Assembly: GCA_023424235.1 (NCBI GenBank)
Contig: JAFAEB010000061.1
Coordinates: 1-17,683, forward strand
Length of the DNA: 17,683 nucleotides
DNA from: Bacillota bacterium
GTDB taxonomy: Bacteria > Bacillota > Clostridia > Lachnospirales > Lachnospiraceae
Reading direction: 5' to 3'
Every line of letters begins with the position of its first letter. Position 1 is the stretch's first letter. Positions 1 to 7,844 of this stretch are shown piece after piece. A program made the translations under genes and the position numbers. The notes under the pieces were generated by a model. The model was not told where the DNA came from and made no database searches. It saw nothing but the letters and a program-made list of their open reading frames with translations.

Positions 1-128
<128 letters not shown>

Positions 129-550
129 AAGCGTTAGGTTTTGTTTGTGAAATAAAATAGACAACGTATGGAAAGCTTGCTTTCCGATACGATTGGATGT
201 TTTATTTCAGAAGGTCACAGGCACGGTAATGAGCGACTTCGTCGCGAATTATTGTGGTTGTGACACAAACAAAACAACTTAACCTAAGTTGTTTAATCTT
301 TTCAGAATTAACATTGGCTATTTTAACTAAAAGCTAAAACAAACATTAATTTCCGTCGTTGATTTCTCAACGTTTACTGTTTTGGTTTATTTACTATTCG
401 TCCTAAATAAAGCAAGCTTTATTTTTGGATTAAATAGAATGAAAATTTTATTAGAATTTTCAGGGTTGTTTTATTGTTCAATTATCAAGGTTCACATTGC
501 TTAACGCGGCTTTTTCGTAAGATATTTTCTAACTCAATATCGCGTCAGCA
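129..550 (-). other. 16S rRNA operon leader with nested hairpins
   Basis: This is about 420 nt of transcribed leader between the rRNA promoter and the 16S gene. It is rich in inverted repeats. A perfect 12-bp outer stem (138-149 with 264-275) encloses one hairpin at 148-209 (TGAAATAAAA arms plus an inner CGTAT/GGAAAGC arm) and a second at about 222-256 (GCGAC-TTC-GTCGC tip), giving a three-way-junction shape. Further hairpins lie at 357-372 (CGTTGA/TCAACG), 401-430 (ATAAAGC/GCTTTAT core) and about 440-462 (TGAAAATT/AATTTTCA). The minus-strand stretch near 470-492 (ACCTTGATAATTGAAC) resembles the conserved motif found in Firmicutes rRNA leaders and spacers, thought to act in antitermination or processing. 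The role in 16S maturation is inferred. Confidence 0.6.
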
Positions 551-556
551 AAGAGA

Positions 557-585
557 ATTATATCACTTAAGAATTATTATGTCAA
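557..585 (-). promoter_or_regulatory. Sigma-A rRNA operon promoter
   Basis: On the minus strand a perfect -35 TTGACA (585-580) is separated by exactly 17 bp from a perfect -10 TATAAT (562-557). Transcription would start near 550 and run into the 16S leader. Both hexamers match consensus, as expected for a strong growth-regulated rRNA promoter. The flanks upstream of -35 are T/A-rich and could act as an UP element. Confidence 0.85.
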
Positions 586-994
586 CACCTTTTTTAAACT
601 TTTTTCATCTTGTCCCTTTTATTTAGTTCAAGCTATCTTATTTGCAAGTAATCTGCTTATTCTTCTACTTAATTTACTAAGTAATCCTCCTTATCATACT
701 TTCTATATTCCATTAGACTATCTACTTAAATAAACTTATTATAACTTTCAACTTACTTTTATTTGTAGGATAACAAGGAAGTTATATACATATGCACCCT
801 TGCTACAATCAATACTAAAACAAGCTATTTATCCTATCTAAAAATATCATATAGAGAATGAAGAAGAATTGTATCTATATAAAATAAATTCCCTCTCTTT
901 GCTAATAATATACACGATTTTATTAACTTTACTTAGCTACCAAAAATCATAATAAGCAAATGATTAGAAACTTGTATTGAGTAAAACTAATCGC
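586..994. other. AT-rich intergenic stretch, no gene seen
   Basis: About 400 bp lies between the rRNA promoter and the end of the small lipoprotein gene. I see no open frame with a ribosome binding site, no tRNA and no convincing terminator. The portion next to the promoter may contribute UP-element activity. Confidence 0.5.
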
Positions 995-1441
995 TTAATT
1001 ATTCATTTCTTTATAACCTGCAAACTGTTCTCCAACAATTTCTTCAATTACAGCTATTATTTTAGTGTTCTCACCAACATATAAAACAATCATATTATCT
1101 TTCTTATAGAAGTGTGGTAGTGATACCCAACTTATATTGATAGCAGTCTTTCCATTATTATAACCCGAACCCCATTTATCAATATAGGAAGCATCCTCTT
1201 CCATCTTCTCTCCACTTTCATATAGATAAATTGTTATATTATAAGTATCATTAAGGATAAGCCATTTGCGTTTACCTGCTAGTATATCCCTATCAACATC
1301 CTTCGCATCAACTTTATACCCCTTATCCTCAAGTTTTGTAATGAAGTCGTTAAATGTTTTGTCTGATATTTCTTTCCTTTTACAACCCATTAAAGATGTG
1401 GACATAAGAAGTAATAAAAGAATTATTATTACTTGTTTCAT
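995..1441 (-). CDS. Small lipoprotein of unknown function
   Basis: This is a 148-residue protein with a classic lipoprotein signal: a short Lys-containing N-terminus, a hydrophobic run at about 4-16, and a lipobox ending LMGC, so Cys20 should be lipidated and the mature protein held on the outer face of the membrane. The mature part (about 128 residues) alternates charged and hydrophobic stretches, suggesting a small alpha/beta domain. Near the C-terminus is a VLYVGENTK segment followed by GEQFAGY, which resembles small Firmicutes lipoproteins of unknown role. GGAGGAG sits 7 nt before the ATG and fixes the start. It is monocistronic: the nearest upstream gene is separated by a terminator and about 270 bp. 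I cannot assign a function. Confidence 0.8.
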   Translation of the reverse strand: MKQVIIILLLLLMSTSLMGCKRKEISDKTFNDFITKLEDKGYKVDAKDVDRDILAGKRKWLILNDTYNITIYLYESGEKMEEDASYIDKWGSGYNNGKTAINISWVSLPHFYKKDNMIVLYVGENTKIIAVIEEIVGEQFAGYKEMNN

Positions 1442-1711
1442 ATTTTACTCCTCCTCATCTACTTCATATATTATTAAGTAGTTGTGATATCCCTAATTTC
1501 ACATACTTAATATACATCATAAGCTATAGAAACGTTATCTAATTATATTATAGGATAGGAATTAACACATTATCAATTTATCATATCCTATACATAATAT
1601 TCTTCATCCTATCTATATAATTACTGTTTTCAGTCATAGTATTCATGTAAACCAACTTTTACATATGCGTTTAGAACGATTCAATAGCTACACAATTCAA
1701 AAGGAAAAAAC
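1442..1711. other. Intergenic region upstream of the lipoprotein gene
   Basis: This AT-rich stretch should hold the lipoprotein gene's promoter, but no clear -35/-10 pair stands out. The only structure seen is a short inverted repeat, ATAGGATA at 1550-1557 with TATCCTAT at 1584-1591, plus a related CATCCTATC near 1607. Its role is unknown. Confidence 0.35.
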
Positions 1712-1758
1712 AAGAGCCCTTGTTCCATAGACAATTCATCTATATAACAAAGACTCTT
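1703..1758 (-). terminator. Rho-independent terminator of the eda-kdgK operon
   Basis: Inverted arms at 1712-1731 and 1739-1758 form a stem of about 20 bp with a 7-nt loop. On the minus strand the stem is followed by GTTTTTTCC. Several positions pair only as G-U in the minus-strand RNA and would be C-A mismatches on the plus strand, so the minus strand is the transcribed one. It lies about 33 bp past the kdgK stop. Confidence 0.85.
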
Positions 1759-1791
1759 ATTAAATATAACTATTATTATAATAAACCTAGT

Positions 1792-2826
1792 TTAACGATT
1801 CATTTCACTTTGATATCCAATATTTTTGTGTGCTTCAATGATACGGTCTATTTCTTTTTTATCGGATGAAGGTAAATCACCTAATATAGTATTCTTCACT
1901 GTACTACATGCATTACCATATTCTAGTGCCTTTTCACAATCATCAAAAGTTAATAATCCATATAAGACACCAGAAACATAAGCATCACCACTACCAATAC
2001 GATCCACTACTTCAATGTTTTCATATGGTGCCTCACGGTAGGTCTTATCTTCTTTAGCACTATATATCGTAGAACCAAAGGTATGTTTCTTAGGACTTAA
2101 TATCTTTCTTTCCGTAGATGCTACTACACTTATATCATATTTCTTAGCAAATTCCTTTTGGATATCTACTAAATCTCCTGTCATACCAAAGGTACGACGA
2201 GAGGTTTCTTCTGATATAAATAATATATCAACATATGGAAGAATACGTTCGATACACTCTTTTGCTTCTTCCTCAGTCCATAAATTCGCACGGAAATTAA
2301 CATCAAAGGAAATCATAGCACCAGCTGCTTTAAAATTCTTTATTAAAGTCTCAGCAGTGTTTCTTGTTTGCTCTGATAATGCTAAAGATATTCCACTTGT
2401 ATGGAATAATCTTGTGGAACCATAGATATTGTCAGGAATATCATCTGGCTTAATTGTATTAACGGATGCGTATTTTCTATCATATACTACAGTTGGCTTT
2501 CTTGGAAATACTCCATGTTCATAATAGTAAATTCCAAGTCTAGCTTCTTTTGATTCATCATAAATTAACCAGTCATCACTAACTCCACAAAAACGAATGT
2601 TGTTTTTAATATAAGTTCCAAGCTCATTTTTTGGTAATTTAGAGATAATACCAGTACGTAAACCAAGTAAGGAAATGCCAGATACTACATTTAATTCGGC
2701 TCCACCTGCTCTTTTTTCGAATACAGCGCCAGAATTCATTCTTTCATTCATTGGTGCTGATAATCTTAATAAGATTTCACCAAAGGCAAGAGCATCGAAT
2801 TCTTTGTCAACTTGTTGTAAATTCAT
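1792..2826 (-). CDS. kdgK: 2-keto-3-deoxygluconate kinase (PfkB family)
   Basis: This cytoplasmic sugar kinase should phosphorylate 2-keto-3-deoxygluconate to KDPG with ATP, feeding the aldolase encoded just upstream. The 344-residue length is usual for the family. PfkB/ribokinase features are present: a GGAELNV substrate-side motif at 41-47, DVNFRANLW at about 175-183, and the C-terminal signature RIGSGDAYVSG, with Asp281 as the likely catalytic base. The segment at about 237-255 (STERKILSPKKHTFG) resembles the loop in KDG kinases rather than fructokinases or ribokinases. AGGAGG sits 6 nt before the ATG. It is the second gene of the eda-kdgK unit, 50 bp after eda, and ends at a strong terminator. 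The specificity assignment rests mainly on the eda neighbour, since PfkB kinases are hard to separate by sequence alone. Confidence 0.88.
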   Translation of the reverse strand: MNLQQVDKEFDALAFGEILLRLSAPMNERMNSGAVFEKRAGGAELNVVSGISLLGLRTGIISKLPKNELGTYIKNNIRFCGVSDDWLIYDESKEARLGIYYYEHGVFPRKPTVVYDRKYASVNTIKPDDIPDNIYGSTRLFHTSGISLALSEQTRNTAETLIKNFKAAGAMISFDVNFRANLWTEEEAKECIERILPYVDILFISEETSRRTFGMTGDLVDIQKEFAKKYDISVVASTERKILSPKKHTFGSTIYSAKEDKTYREAPYENIEVVDRIGSGDAYVSGVLYGLLTFDDCEKALEYGNACSTVKNTILGDLPSSDKKEIDRIIEAHKNIGYQSEMNR

Positions 2827-2876
2827 AGTTCCTCCTAAACAAATACGTAGTTACCTATTTGGATTATAGCCTAAGC

Positions 2877-3842
2877 TTATTTTTTTTGTACTAAGTGAAC
2901 TGCAAATCCACCAACTTGTGCTTTAAAGTATACAGCTACCATGTTACCTTTGTTATCATATTTTGCTGTATCCATATCAAATTCAAATCCTTGCATTTCT
3001 AAATGATAAATTGCTCTTTCAAGATAATTAGTTTGAATTGCAATATGTCCATTATCACCTAAATAAGGAGTCTTCATAACTTCAATTGCTGTACCTGCAA
3101 ATATGGAGCTATTTCCAACATTCTTAGTGAAACCAAATAATTTTTCAAAAGAAGATGCAACGCCATCTGCTTCATCTTCGCTCTTAGCATTAATTCCAAC
3201 ATGTCCTAATTGGAATCCTAACATTTGGTTAACTGCTTCTCTTGTTAAATCTCTAATTTTATCAAATTGTCCAGCTTTAACAAGATCATCACTTACCATC
3301 CAGCTACCACCACATGCAATAATCTTAGGGAAGTCTAAATAACTGTTAATGTTCTTCGCATTGATTCCACCGGTTGGCATGAATTTCATATTAACATAAG
3401 GAGCTGCCATAGATTTAATCATGTTAAGTCCGCCTGCTGCTTCAGCTGGGAAGAATTTAACAACGTCAAGACCTAATTCAATTGCAACTTCTACATCACT
3501 TGGATTAGAACAGCCTGGAGTGATAGGAATACCTTTTTCAATACAGTATTTAACAATTTTAGGATTTAAACCTGGGCTTACAATAAAGGTAGCACCAGCG
3601 TCAATTGCTCTATCTACTTGTTCAGTTGTTAATACAGTACCTGCACCAACTAACATATGAGGAAATTTAGTTGTCATGATACGTATTGATTCTTCTGCTG
3701 CATCTGTTCTAAATGTAACTTCTGCACAAGGTAATCCACCTTCACATAATGCTTTTGCTAAAGGTTCTGCATCAGATACATTGTCCAATTTAACAACTGG
3801 AACAATACCCATTTTTTTAATATTAGATAATACACTATTCAT
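2877..3842 (-). CDS. eda: KDPG/KHG aldolase with C-terminal VOC-like domain
   Basis: This class I aldolase splits 2-keto-3-deoxy-6-phosphogluconate into pyruvate and glyceraldehyde 3-phosphate, and it may also act on 4-hydroxy-2-oxoglutarate. Residues 1-208 are a full Eda TIM barrel: AEVTFRT at 40-46 (Glu41 and Arg45), GAGTV at 66-70, the Schiff-base lysine Lys129 in VVKFFPAEAAGG, and PTGGI at 156-160. Typical Eda proteins are about 205-215 residues. This one has 321, and residues 211-321 look like a single vicinal-oxygen-chelate (glyoxalase/bleomycin-resistance) half: it opens LGHVGINA, contains GHIAIQT at 265-271, and ends with a predicted edge strand FAVHLVQ. His214, His266 and His315 could be metal ligands, though this is inference. 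AAGGAGT lies about 6-7 nt upstream of the ATG. It is the first gene of the operon with kdgK. A cre-like palindrome lies 90 bp upstream, suggesting catabolite control. Confidence 0.92.
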   Translation of the reverse strand: MNSVLSNIKKMGIVPVVKLDNVSDAEPLAKALCEGGLPCAEVTFRTDAAEESIRIMTTKFPHMLVGAGTVLTTEQVDRAIDAGATFIVSPGLNPKIVKYCIEKGIPITPGCSNPSDVEVAIELGLDVVKFFPAEAAGGLNMIKSMAAPYVNMKFMPTGGINAKNINSYLDFPKIIACGGSWMVSDDLVKAGQFDKIRDLTREAVNQMLGFQLGHVGINAKSEDEADGVASSFEKLFGFTKNVGNSSIFAGTAIEVMKTPYLGDNGHIAIQTNYLERAIYHLEMQGFEFDMDTAKYDNKGNMVAVYFKAQVGGFAVHLVQKK

Positions 3843-3931
3843 TTTTTTACTCCTTTTTTGATAAATAAATAATAACCGTACATGTTCTAACTATACCACT
3901 TTTATATTATCTTACTCTTGTATTCTACAAT

Positions 3932-3945
3932 TGTAAGCACTTACA
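3932..3945. promoter_or_regulatory. cre-like palindromic operator upstream of eda
   Basis: TGTAAGCACTTACA is a near-perfect dyad. It agrees with the catabolite-responsive element consensus TGWAARCGYTWWCA at 13 of 14 positions; only the central G is replaced by A. It lies 90 bp upstream of the eda ATG, close to where a promoter would sit. It could bind CcpA or a dedicated LacI-family regulator of hexuronate genes. No unambiguous -35/-10 pair is seen beside it. Confidence 0.5.
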
Positions 3946-4321
3946 CTAAAAGTAGGTTATGATCAGTATACACCTGTATTGAAAAAATTTCAATCAACTG
4001 ATTCATTTTCATCCTAAATTTATAAATGGTGCTTAGTGATTAGTACTATTTTCTACGATATTCGTTACTTTTATTACAAAAGATTTATAAACTTTTTTAG
4101 ACAAAACTAAATTAATATAAAAAATTTATTATGAGTTAAATTCACTTCCTATCTTTATATATAGTTCCATATTCTTACTTACAATTTATTCGCTTCAAAA
4201 ATTCCATAAAATAAGGTTATTGCATCCTAGTTTGATACATCCCATTAAAGATATTTAACTTAATAGGAATTTTCAATCTATATACAATAACCCAATGATT
4301 TATTTTCTATCTATTATGAAT
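3946..4321. other. AT-rich intergenic region between esterase and eda genes
   Basis: No gene is seen. The one notable structure is an 8-bp dyad, GGTTATTG at 4215-4222 and CAATAACC at 4285-4292. It encloses a weaker inner stem (TCCTA/TAGGA at 4225-4229 and 4264-4268) and an innermost TTAAA/TTTAA. It sits downstream of the esterase gene and could fold in its 3' UTR. A T-rich tail (TTATTTTATGG) follows on the minus strand, so a weak terminator is possible. Confidence 0.3.
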
Positions 4322-4355
4322 TAAGATACTAATAAACTTAAGATACTAATAAACT
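4322..4355. repeat. 17-bp tandem duplication at the esterase 3' end
   Basis: The unit TAAGATACTAATAAACT occurs twice head to tail (4322-4338 and 4339-4355). The esterase stop codon lies at the junction, so one copy encodes the last codons and stop and the other is in the 3' UTR. The duplication leaves the protein unchanged. It looks like a recent slippage event. Confidence 0.8.
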
Positions 4356-5600
4356 TAAGATATGAAATTCTTCGCCTTTCGATTTCTCCGATCTTCTTAT
4401 CTCAATGGTATGTATCTTTTTCTCCTTAGAGCGGAATACTTCTATAGTTTCAGCATAGTTTCCCCAGCCTCCCAAAAAGTCGCCATCTAAGGTTTTTGTG
4501 TACTCCCCATCTATATATACATCATAGCTTCCAGTCTTACCATCTGTAGTACGATAAAACATAATACCAATATTCATGGCTTCTACTTGAAAAATTATGG
4601 ACTCACTTCCATCTTTCGTTGACCAGTTATTTTTAAAGCGCTCAAATACCGATGACTTATTAAAACTACCATATTGTATTGGTTCGATTAATGTATTATC
4701 TAATATAGTTCCATCTTTATATCGGTTTACAAACAAAGGGGTTTCATTAACTTCTACCACTTTATCATGAATAGAATCCAGTGAACCTAATACATCATTA
4801 AAAAAGTCATACATTAGCTCTGCGATTATTCCATGTCCTTTATCACTTGGATGAATATTATCTGGTGAAATTTCAGCCCATGTTAAACGATTTTCTTTTA
4901 TTTCAGTAAGTACTGCTTCTCTATAACTAATTCTTGGAACTTCTAAGTAAAATCCCACATGTAAATGACTGGCTTGTGCACTTGTACCATCTTCCATTGT
5001 GTTAAATAGTAAGATAACTGCTGGATTATAATCTTCACTTAATATCTTTCTAACTAAGTCTTCATAACTTTCCTTAAAAAACATCGTATCACTATCATTT
5101 ACGGAATATTCAATTACCACAACATCAGGTTTATATTGTAATAAATGATCGTTTACTCTATGTACACCCAAATAAGAATTCGTAGCTCCAATTCCTGCAT
5201 TAACATAATTAATCTTTGTTTCTGGAAATGCTTTCACCCACCATTCATAGGTCTGATAAGCATAGGAGTTTTCATGCTTCGTTGAGGAATACCCTTCTGT
5301 TATAGATCCTCCTATAAAGCCAATGGTAACTTCTTCTTTTTGCCTAGCCTTTTTCATAGCATTTGCTAATCTTGCTAAATTACCATCACCAAGTCTTGAC
5401 CTTTCCTTCATGATATCAGTCGTATTCTTAGTTCTTGCAACTGGTAATATGATTTCTTCTGATTTCAACGTATTCTCCTCTTTTCCCTCTGTTTTGATTT
5501 CCTTATAGACACTTTGTTCTTTCGTCTTAATAAGATTACTACAAGCTGAACTAAAAACACTTATTCCCATAAGTCCAACTACTACTAGTAACTTTTTCAT
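4338..5600 (-). CDS. SGNH/GDSL-family esterase lipoprotein
   Basis: This is a predicted extracellular, membrane-anchored ester hydrolase of 420 residues. The signal peptide MKKLLVVVGL... ends in a lipobox-like SSAC with Cys20 as lipidation site, followed by a linker of about 50 residues. The SGNH blocks appear in order: GGSITEG at 97-103 (nucleophile Ser99), GIGATNS (Gly136 or Gly138), EYSVND (Asn168), and PDNIHPSDKGH with Asp247 and His250 completing the triad. Residues of about 285-420 form a second, strand-rich region (SYDVYIDGEYTKTLDG) resembling the beta-sandwich domains attached to carbohydrate esterases. Deacetylation of plant polysaccharide is a reasonable guess given the uronate genes next door, but the substrate is unknown. 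I take the ATG at 5600 because the signal peptide starts cleanly there and GGGGG lies 11 nt upstream. An in-frame TTG at 5618 would add six residues. A TATAAT at 5633-5628 may be the -10. Confidence 0.82.
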   Translation of the reverse strand: MKKLLVVVGLMGISVFSSACSNLIKTKEQSVYKEIKTEGKEENTLKSEEIILPVARTKNTTDIMKERSRLGDGNLARLANAMKKARQKEEVTIGFIGGSITEGYSSTKHENSYAYQTYEWWVKAFPETKINYVNAGIGATNSYLGVHRVNDHLLQYKPDVVVIEYSVNDSDTMFFKESYEDLVRKILSEDYNPAVILLFNTMEDGTSAQASHLHVGFYLEVPRISYREAVLTEIKENRLTWAEISPDNIHPSDKGHGIIAELMYDFFNDVLGSLDSIHDKVVEVNETPLFVNRYKDGTILDNTLIEPIQYGSFNKSSVFERFKNNWSTKDGSESIIFQVEAMNIGIMFYRTTDGKTGSYDVYIDGEYTKTLDGDFLGGWGNYAETIEVFRSKEKKIHTIEIRRSEKSKGEEFHILSLLVS

Positions 5601-5769
5601 AACAAATCTTGCCCCCAAAATTTATTTATTATAAAGTATGAATCTTAAGTTATTATCTTTATTCCCATTATGACATAATAAACTCATACATTTATAAGCA
5701 AAACTCTCATCCTTTAATGCCTTTCATTCATAATCTGCATTTTTAGAAGCACCATAAAATTCCCACTAA

Positions 5770-6465
5770 TTAAAACAACAGCTCACCAAGGTTTGTAATA
5801 AAGGTTAATAGTAAATTATTATTATATATCACACTTAAAATTGTACTATTATTAATTTGACCAAATAAATATTGTCCAAAAGCTGTACTACCAAGTACAG
5901 TTATAAATATAAATCCAACCCAGACAATGATAAATCCATGAAGTAGTCCTGCTAATAATCCAAGACTTCGATTTAATCCATTAATAATTGGTAACTTACT
6001 AATAATATTTAAAGTCTCGCTTATAACTGCAAGTGCTATGGATACAATTATCATAATGATAATATAAACACCTGCATTGATTATAATTCTTGATATGTAA
6101 TTACATACATAATCGTGAAAATTATCCACTGCCATGGCAACATATACATCTTTTGTGTTGTTTTCTAGTAGTCCTTTTTTCATTATTTTAGGTAAGGATA
6201 ATTTATCAACGAAATTCACTTGATCGGATAATTTACTTCCCAAATCACTAAAATCAATGACCTTTTCAACCTTCTCATTTACCATATTCATAACAGTTTC
6301 ATTTTTTTGAACTTCTTTACTAATAATAGGAGAAATCCAACTTGTTATCATTAAAGCGATAATGGTTGAGAATAAGGTAAATACCGTACGTATAAAACCT
6401 CTCCTTCTACCATTAAATGCGTATACACAAAGAACAAAAACCACAAGTATAACCAGCCAATTCAT
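5770..6465 (-). CDS. CvpA-family membrane protein
   Basis: This 231-residue integral membrane protein has predicted membrane segments at about 3-17, 27-46, 130-150 and 170-192 and a polar region between 50 and 125. The segment KLPIINGLNRSLGLLAGLLHGF (158-179) carries the CvpA/colicin V production family hallmark (Pro, then Asn, Gly and Gly in a helix). The first helix followed by a GRRRGF turn is also typical. CvpA proteins are linked to colicin V export in E. coli and to cell-wall or division roles elsewhere; the molecular role is not settled. I chose the ATG at 6465 because GGAGGG lies 6 nt before it and family members begin with MNW. An in-frame ATG at 6510, preceded by AAGGAGT at 11 nt spacing, would add 15 residues. 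It follows the DUF5711 gene by 66 bp and is probably cotranscribed with it. Confidence 0.8.
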   Translation of the reverse strand: MNWLVILVVFVLCVYAFNGRRRGFIRTVFTLFSTIIALMITSWISPIISKEVQKNETVMNMVNEKVEKVIDFSDLGSKLSDQVNFVDKLSLPKIMKKGLLENNTKDVYVAMAVDNFHDYVCNYISRIIINAGVYIIIMIIVSIALAVISETLNIISKLPIINGLNRSLGLLAGLLHGFIIVWVGFIFITVLGSTAFGQYLFGQINNSTILSVIYNNNLLLTFITNLGELLF

Positions 6466-6531
6466 TTTTAACCCTCCACTTATTGTTTCTAATAATTCTA
6501 TTTCTTCCATATAAAACGAATACTCCTTATT

Positions 6532-7710
6532 TTATTCTTCAACTAGTTTAATTTTCTCCATGTTAACATCATCAATTAATAAATACTCATCTTTATTATT
6601 TACTGGGTACAAGCCTACTATATTCTTTTCAAATGTATATTCAAATTTTTTGTCACCATAAACGGTTACTATTGTGGAGGATGAATCACTTACCATAATA
6701 ACATCATCTCCTGATATGGATATTTGATTATAATTAAAGTTATTATTTCTTTTTGTTAGAACATTACCCTCTAAATCATAGATTAAAAGTTGATGTTTTT
6801 CTTCTCCTTCTAAATTGTTTAAAACAAAGCCAATATATTTTTCGTTATACATAATACTCTTTATTTCTGACTCAAAGGCTTTCTCAAACAATAACGATGG
6901 TGTTTCATTCATATTAAATACACTAAATTTATTATCTCCAAAGGCAACTACAGTTTTTTCGTTTATAAACTGCACATCTGGAACAAGAGTTTGTCCAAAG
7001 TCAAAGCTACCAACAAGACGATCAATATAATTTTGACCTACTTCTCCAAAATTGTAAAAAGTTACTTTGCTTTGCAATATACCATTACTAATAGCAGTAT
7101 AACTAGTCACTAACTTTCGTCCATCATTAGAAAGTGACATATCAAGAGGATAGCCATCTCGATTATTTGTTGTTGCAATGTCAACTAAGAAGGTTCCATC
7201 TTCCTTGTAAAGTTCGATATAATCTCTACCCTTTCCTTCCATTAGCACTGCAATAACACCTTGATTTGCAATCTCAACCTTTTTTATATTATATAAAACA
7301 GAGATATTGGATACGTTGCCTTTTCCATTATAGATTTGTATGGTTTTAGATCCTCTATCCGCAATAACAACATATTTATCACAGATATCAATAATTGGAT
7401 CCTTCATTTCATATGTACCATTCCATAGCATAGTTCCATCACTAGTAAAAGCCATAGCTCCATCTCTACTATAACGAACGGTGCCTGATTCATAACTTAT
7501 ATATTTTGCAGAAGTACTATCCTGTCGCTTCGTACTCTGTATAACTTCATATCCATTGTAGTTTTTATCTAGGATTTGCTTTATGATAAATGTTCCTACG
7601 ATTAATCCGATTAAAAGCAGGAATATTGTAATCATAGCAACACGCTGCTTATATTTCTTTTTTCTTATTTCATATATTCTTAACTCACGTTTTTCAAGTT
7701 CTATAGCCAT
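6532..7710 (-). CDS. DUF5711-type membrane-anchored beta-propeller-like protein
   Basis: This 392-residue protein has a short basic cytoplasmic N-terminus (1-23), one transmembrane helix at about 24-46, and a large external domain. The external part repeats short units of beta strands (for example YVVIADRGSKTIQIYNG, VIAVLMEGKGRDYIELY and KLVTSYTAI), the pattern of a beta-propeller with WD/YVTN-like blades. I recognise it as the DUF5711 type known from Lachnospiraceae; no biochemical role is known to me. GAGGAGAAC lies just before the ATG. It begins 134 bp after the LysM gene, beyond a strong hairpin terminator, and leads into the CvpA-family gene. An envelope scaffold or sensor role is inference from topology and neighbours. 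Confidence 0.72.
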   Translation of the reverse strand: MAIELEKRELRIYEIRKKKYKQRVAMITIFLLLIGLIVGTFIIKQILDKNYNGYEVIQSTKRQDSTSAKYISYESGTVRYSRDGAMAFTSDGTMLWNGTYEMKDPIIDICDKYVVIADRGSKTIQIYNGKGNVSNISVLYNIKKVEIANQGVIAVLMEGKGRDYIELYKEDGTFLVDIATTNNRDGYPLDMSLSNDGRKLVTSYTAISNGILQSKVTFYNFGEVGQNYIDRLVGSFDFGQTLVPDVQFINEKTVVAFGDNKFSVFNMNETPSLLFEKAFESEIKSIMYNEKYIGFVLNNLEGEEKHQLLIYDLEGNVLTKRNNNFNYNQISISGDDVIMVSDSSSTIVTVYGDKKFEYTFEKNIVGLYPVNNKDEYLLIDDVNMEKIKLVEE

Positions 7711-7812
7711 AAGTTCTCCTCAAATTTATATGTATTTTTATCCCATACTTAAAGTTATTATACCCTATTTTAATGATAATTCCACTACTTTTTTGTATTG
7801 GCTTTGTTTAAG

Positions 7813-7839
7813 AAAAAAACTCCGTATCACACGGAGTTT
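7813..7839 (-). terminator. Terminator after the LysM protein gene
   Basis: AAACTCCGT at 7817-7825 and ACGGAGTTT at 7831-7839 form a perfect 9-bp stem with a 5-nt loop. On the minus strand the T-run continues as TTTTCTT. It lies 5 bp past the LysM gene stop, so it either separates that gene from DUF5711-cvpA or attenuates read-through into them. Confidence 0.85.
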
Positions 7840-7844
7840 CAATC

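Noticed and set aside
138..290. tRNA-like gene in the 16S leader
   Set aside because: The three-way fold resembled a cloverleaf at first sight, but there is no anticodon arm of proper size, no TTCGA T-loop and no CCA-compatible acceptor stem.
1550..1591. Operator formed by ATAGGATA/TATCCTAT
   Set aside because: Arms are short, 26 bp apart and made almost only of A/T, so chance is a sufficient explanation.
3103..3660. Plus-strand frames opposite eda
   Set aside because: They are shadows of the strongly conserved Eda reading frame and lack start signals.
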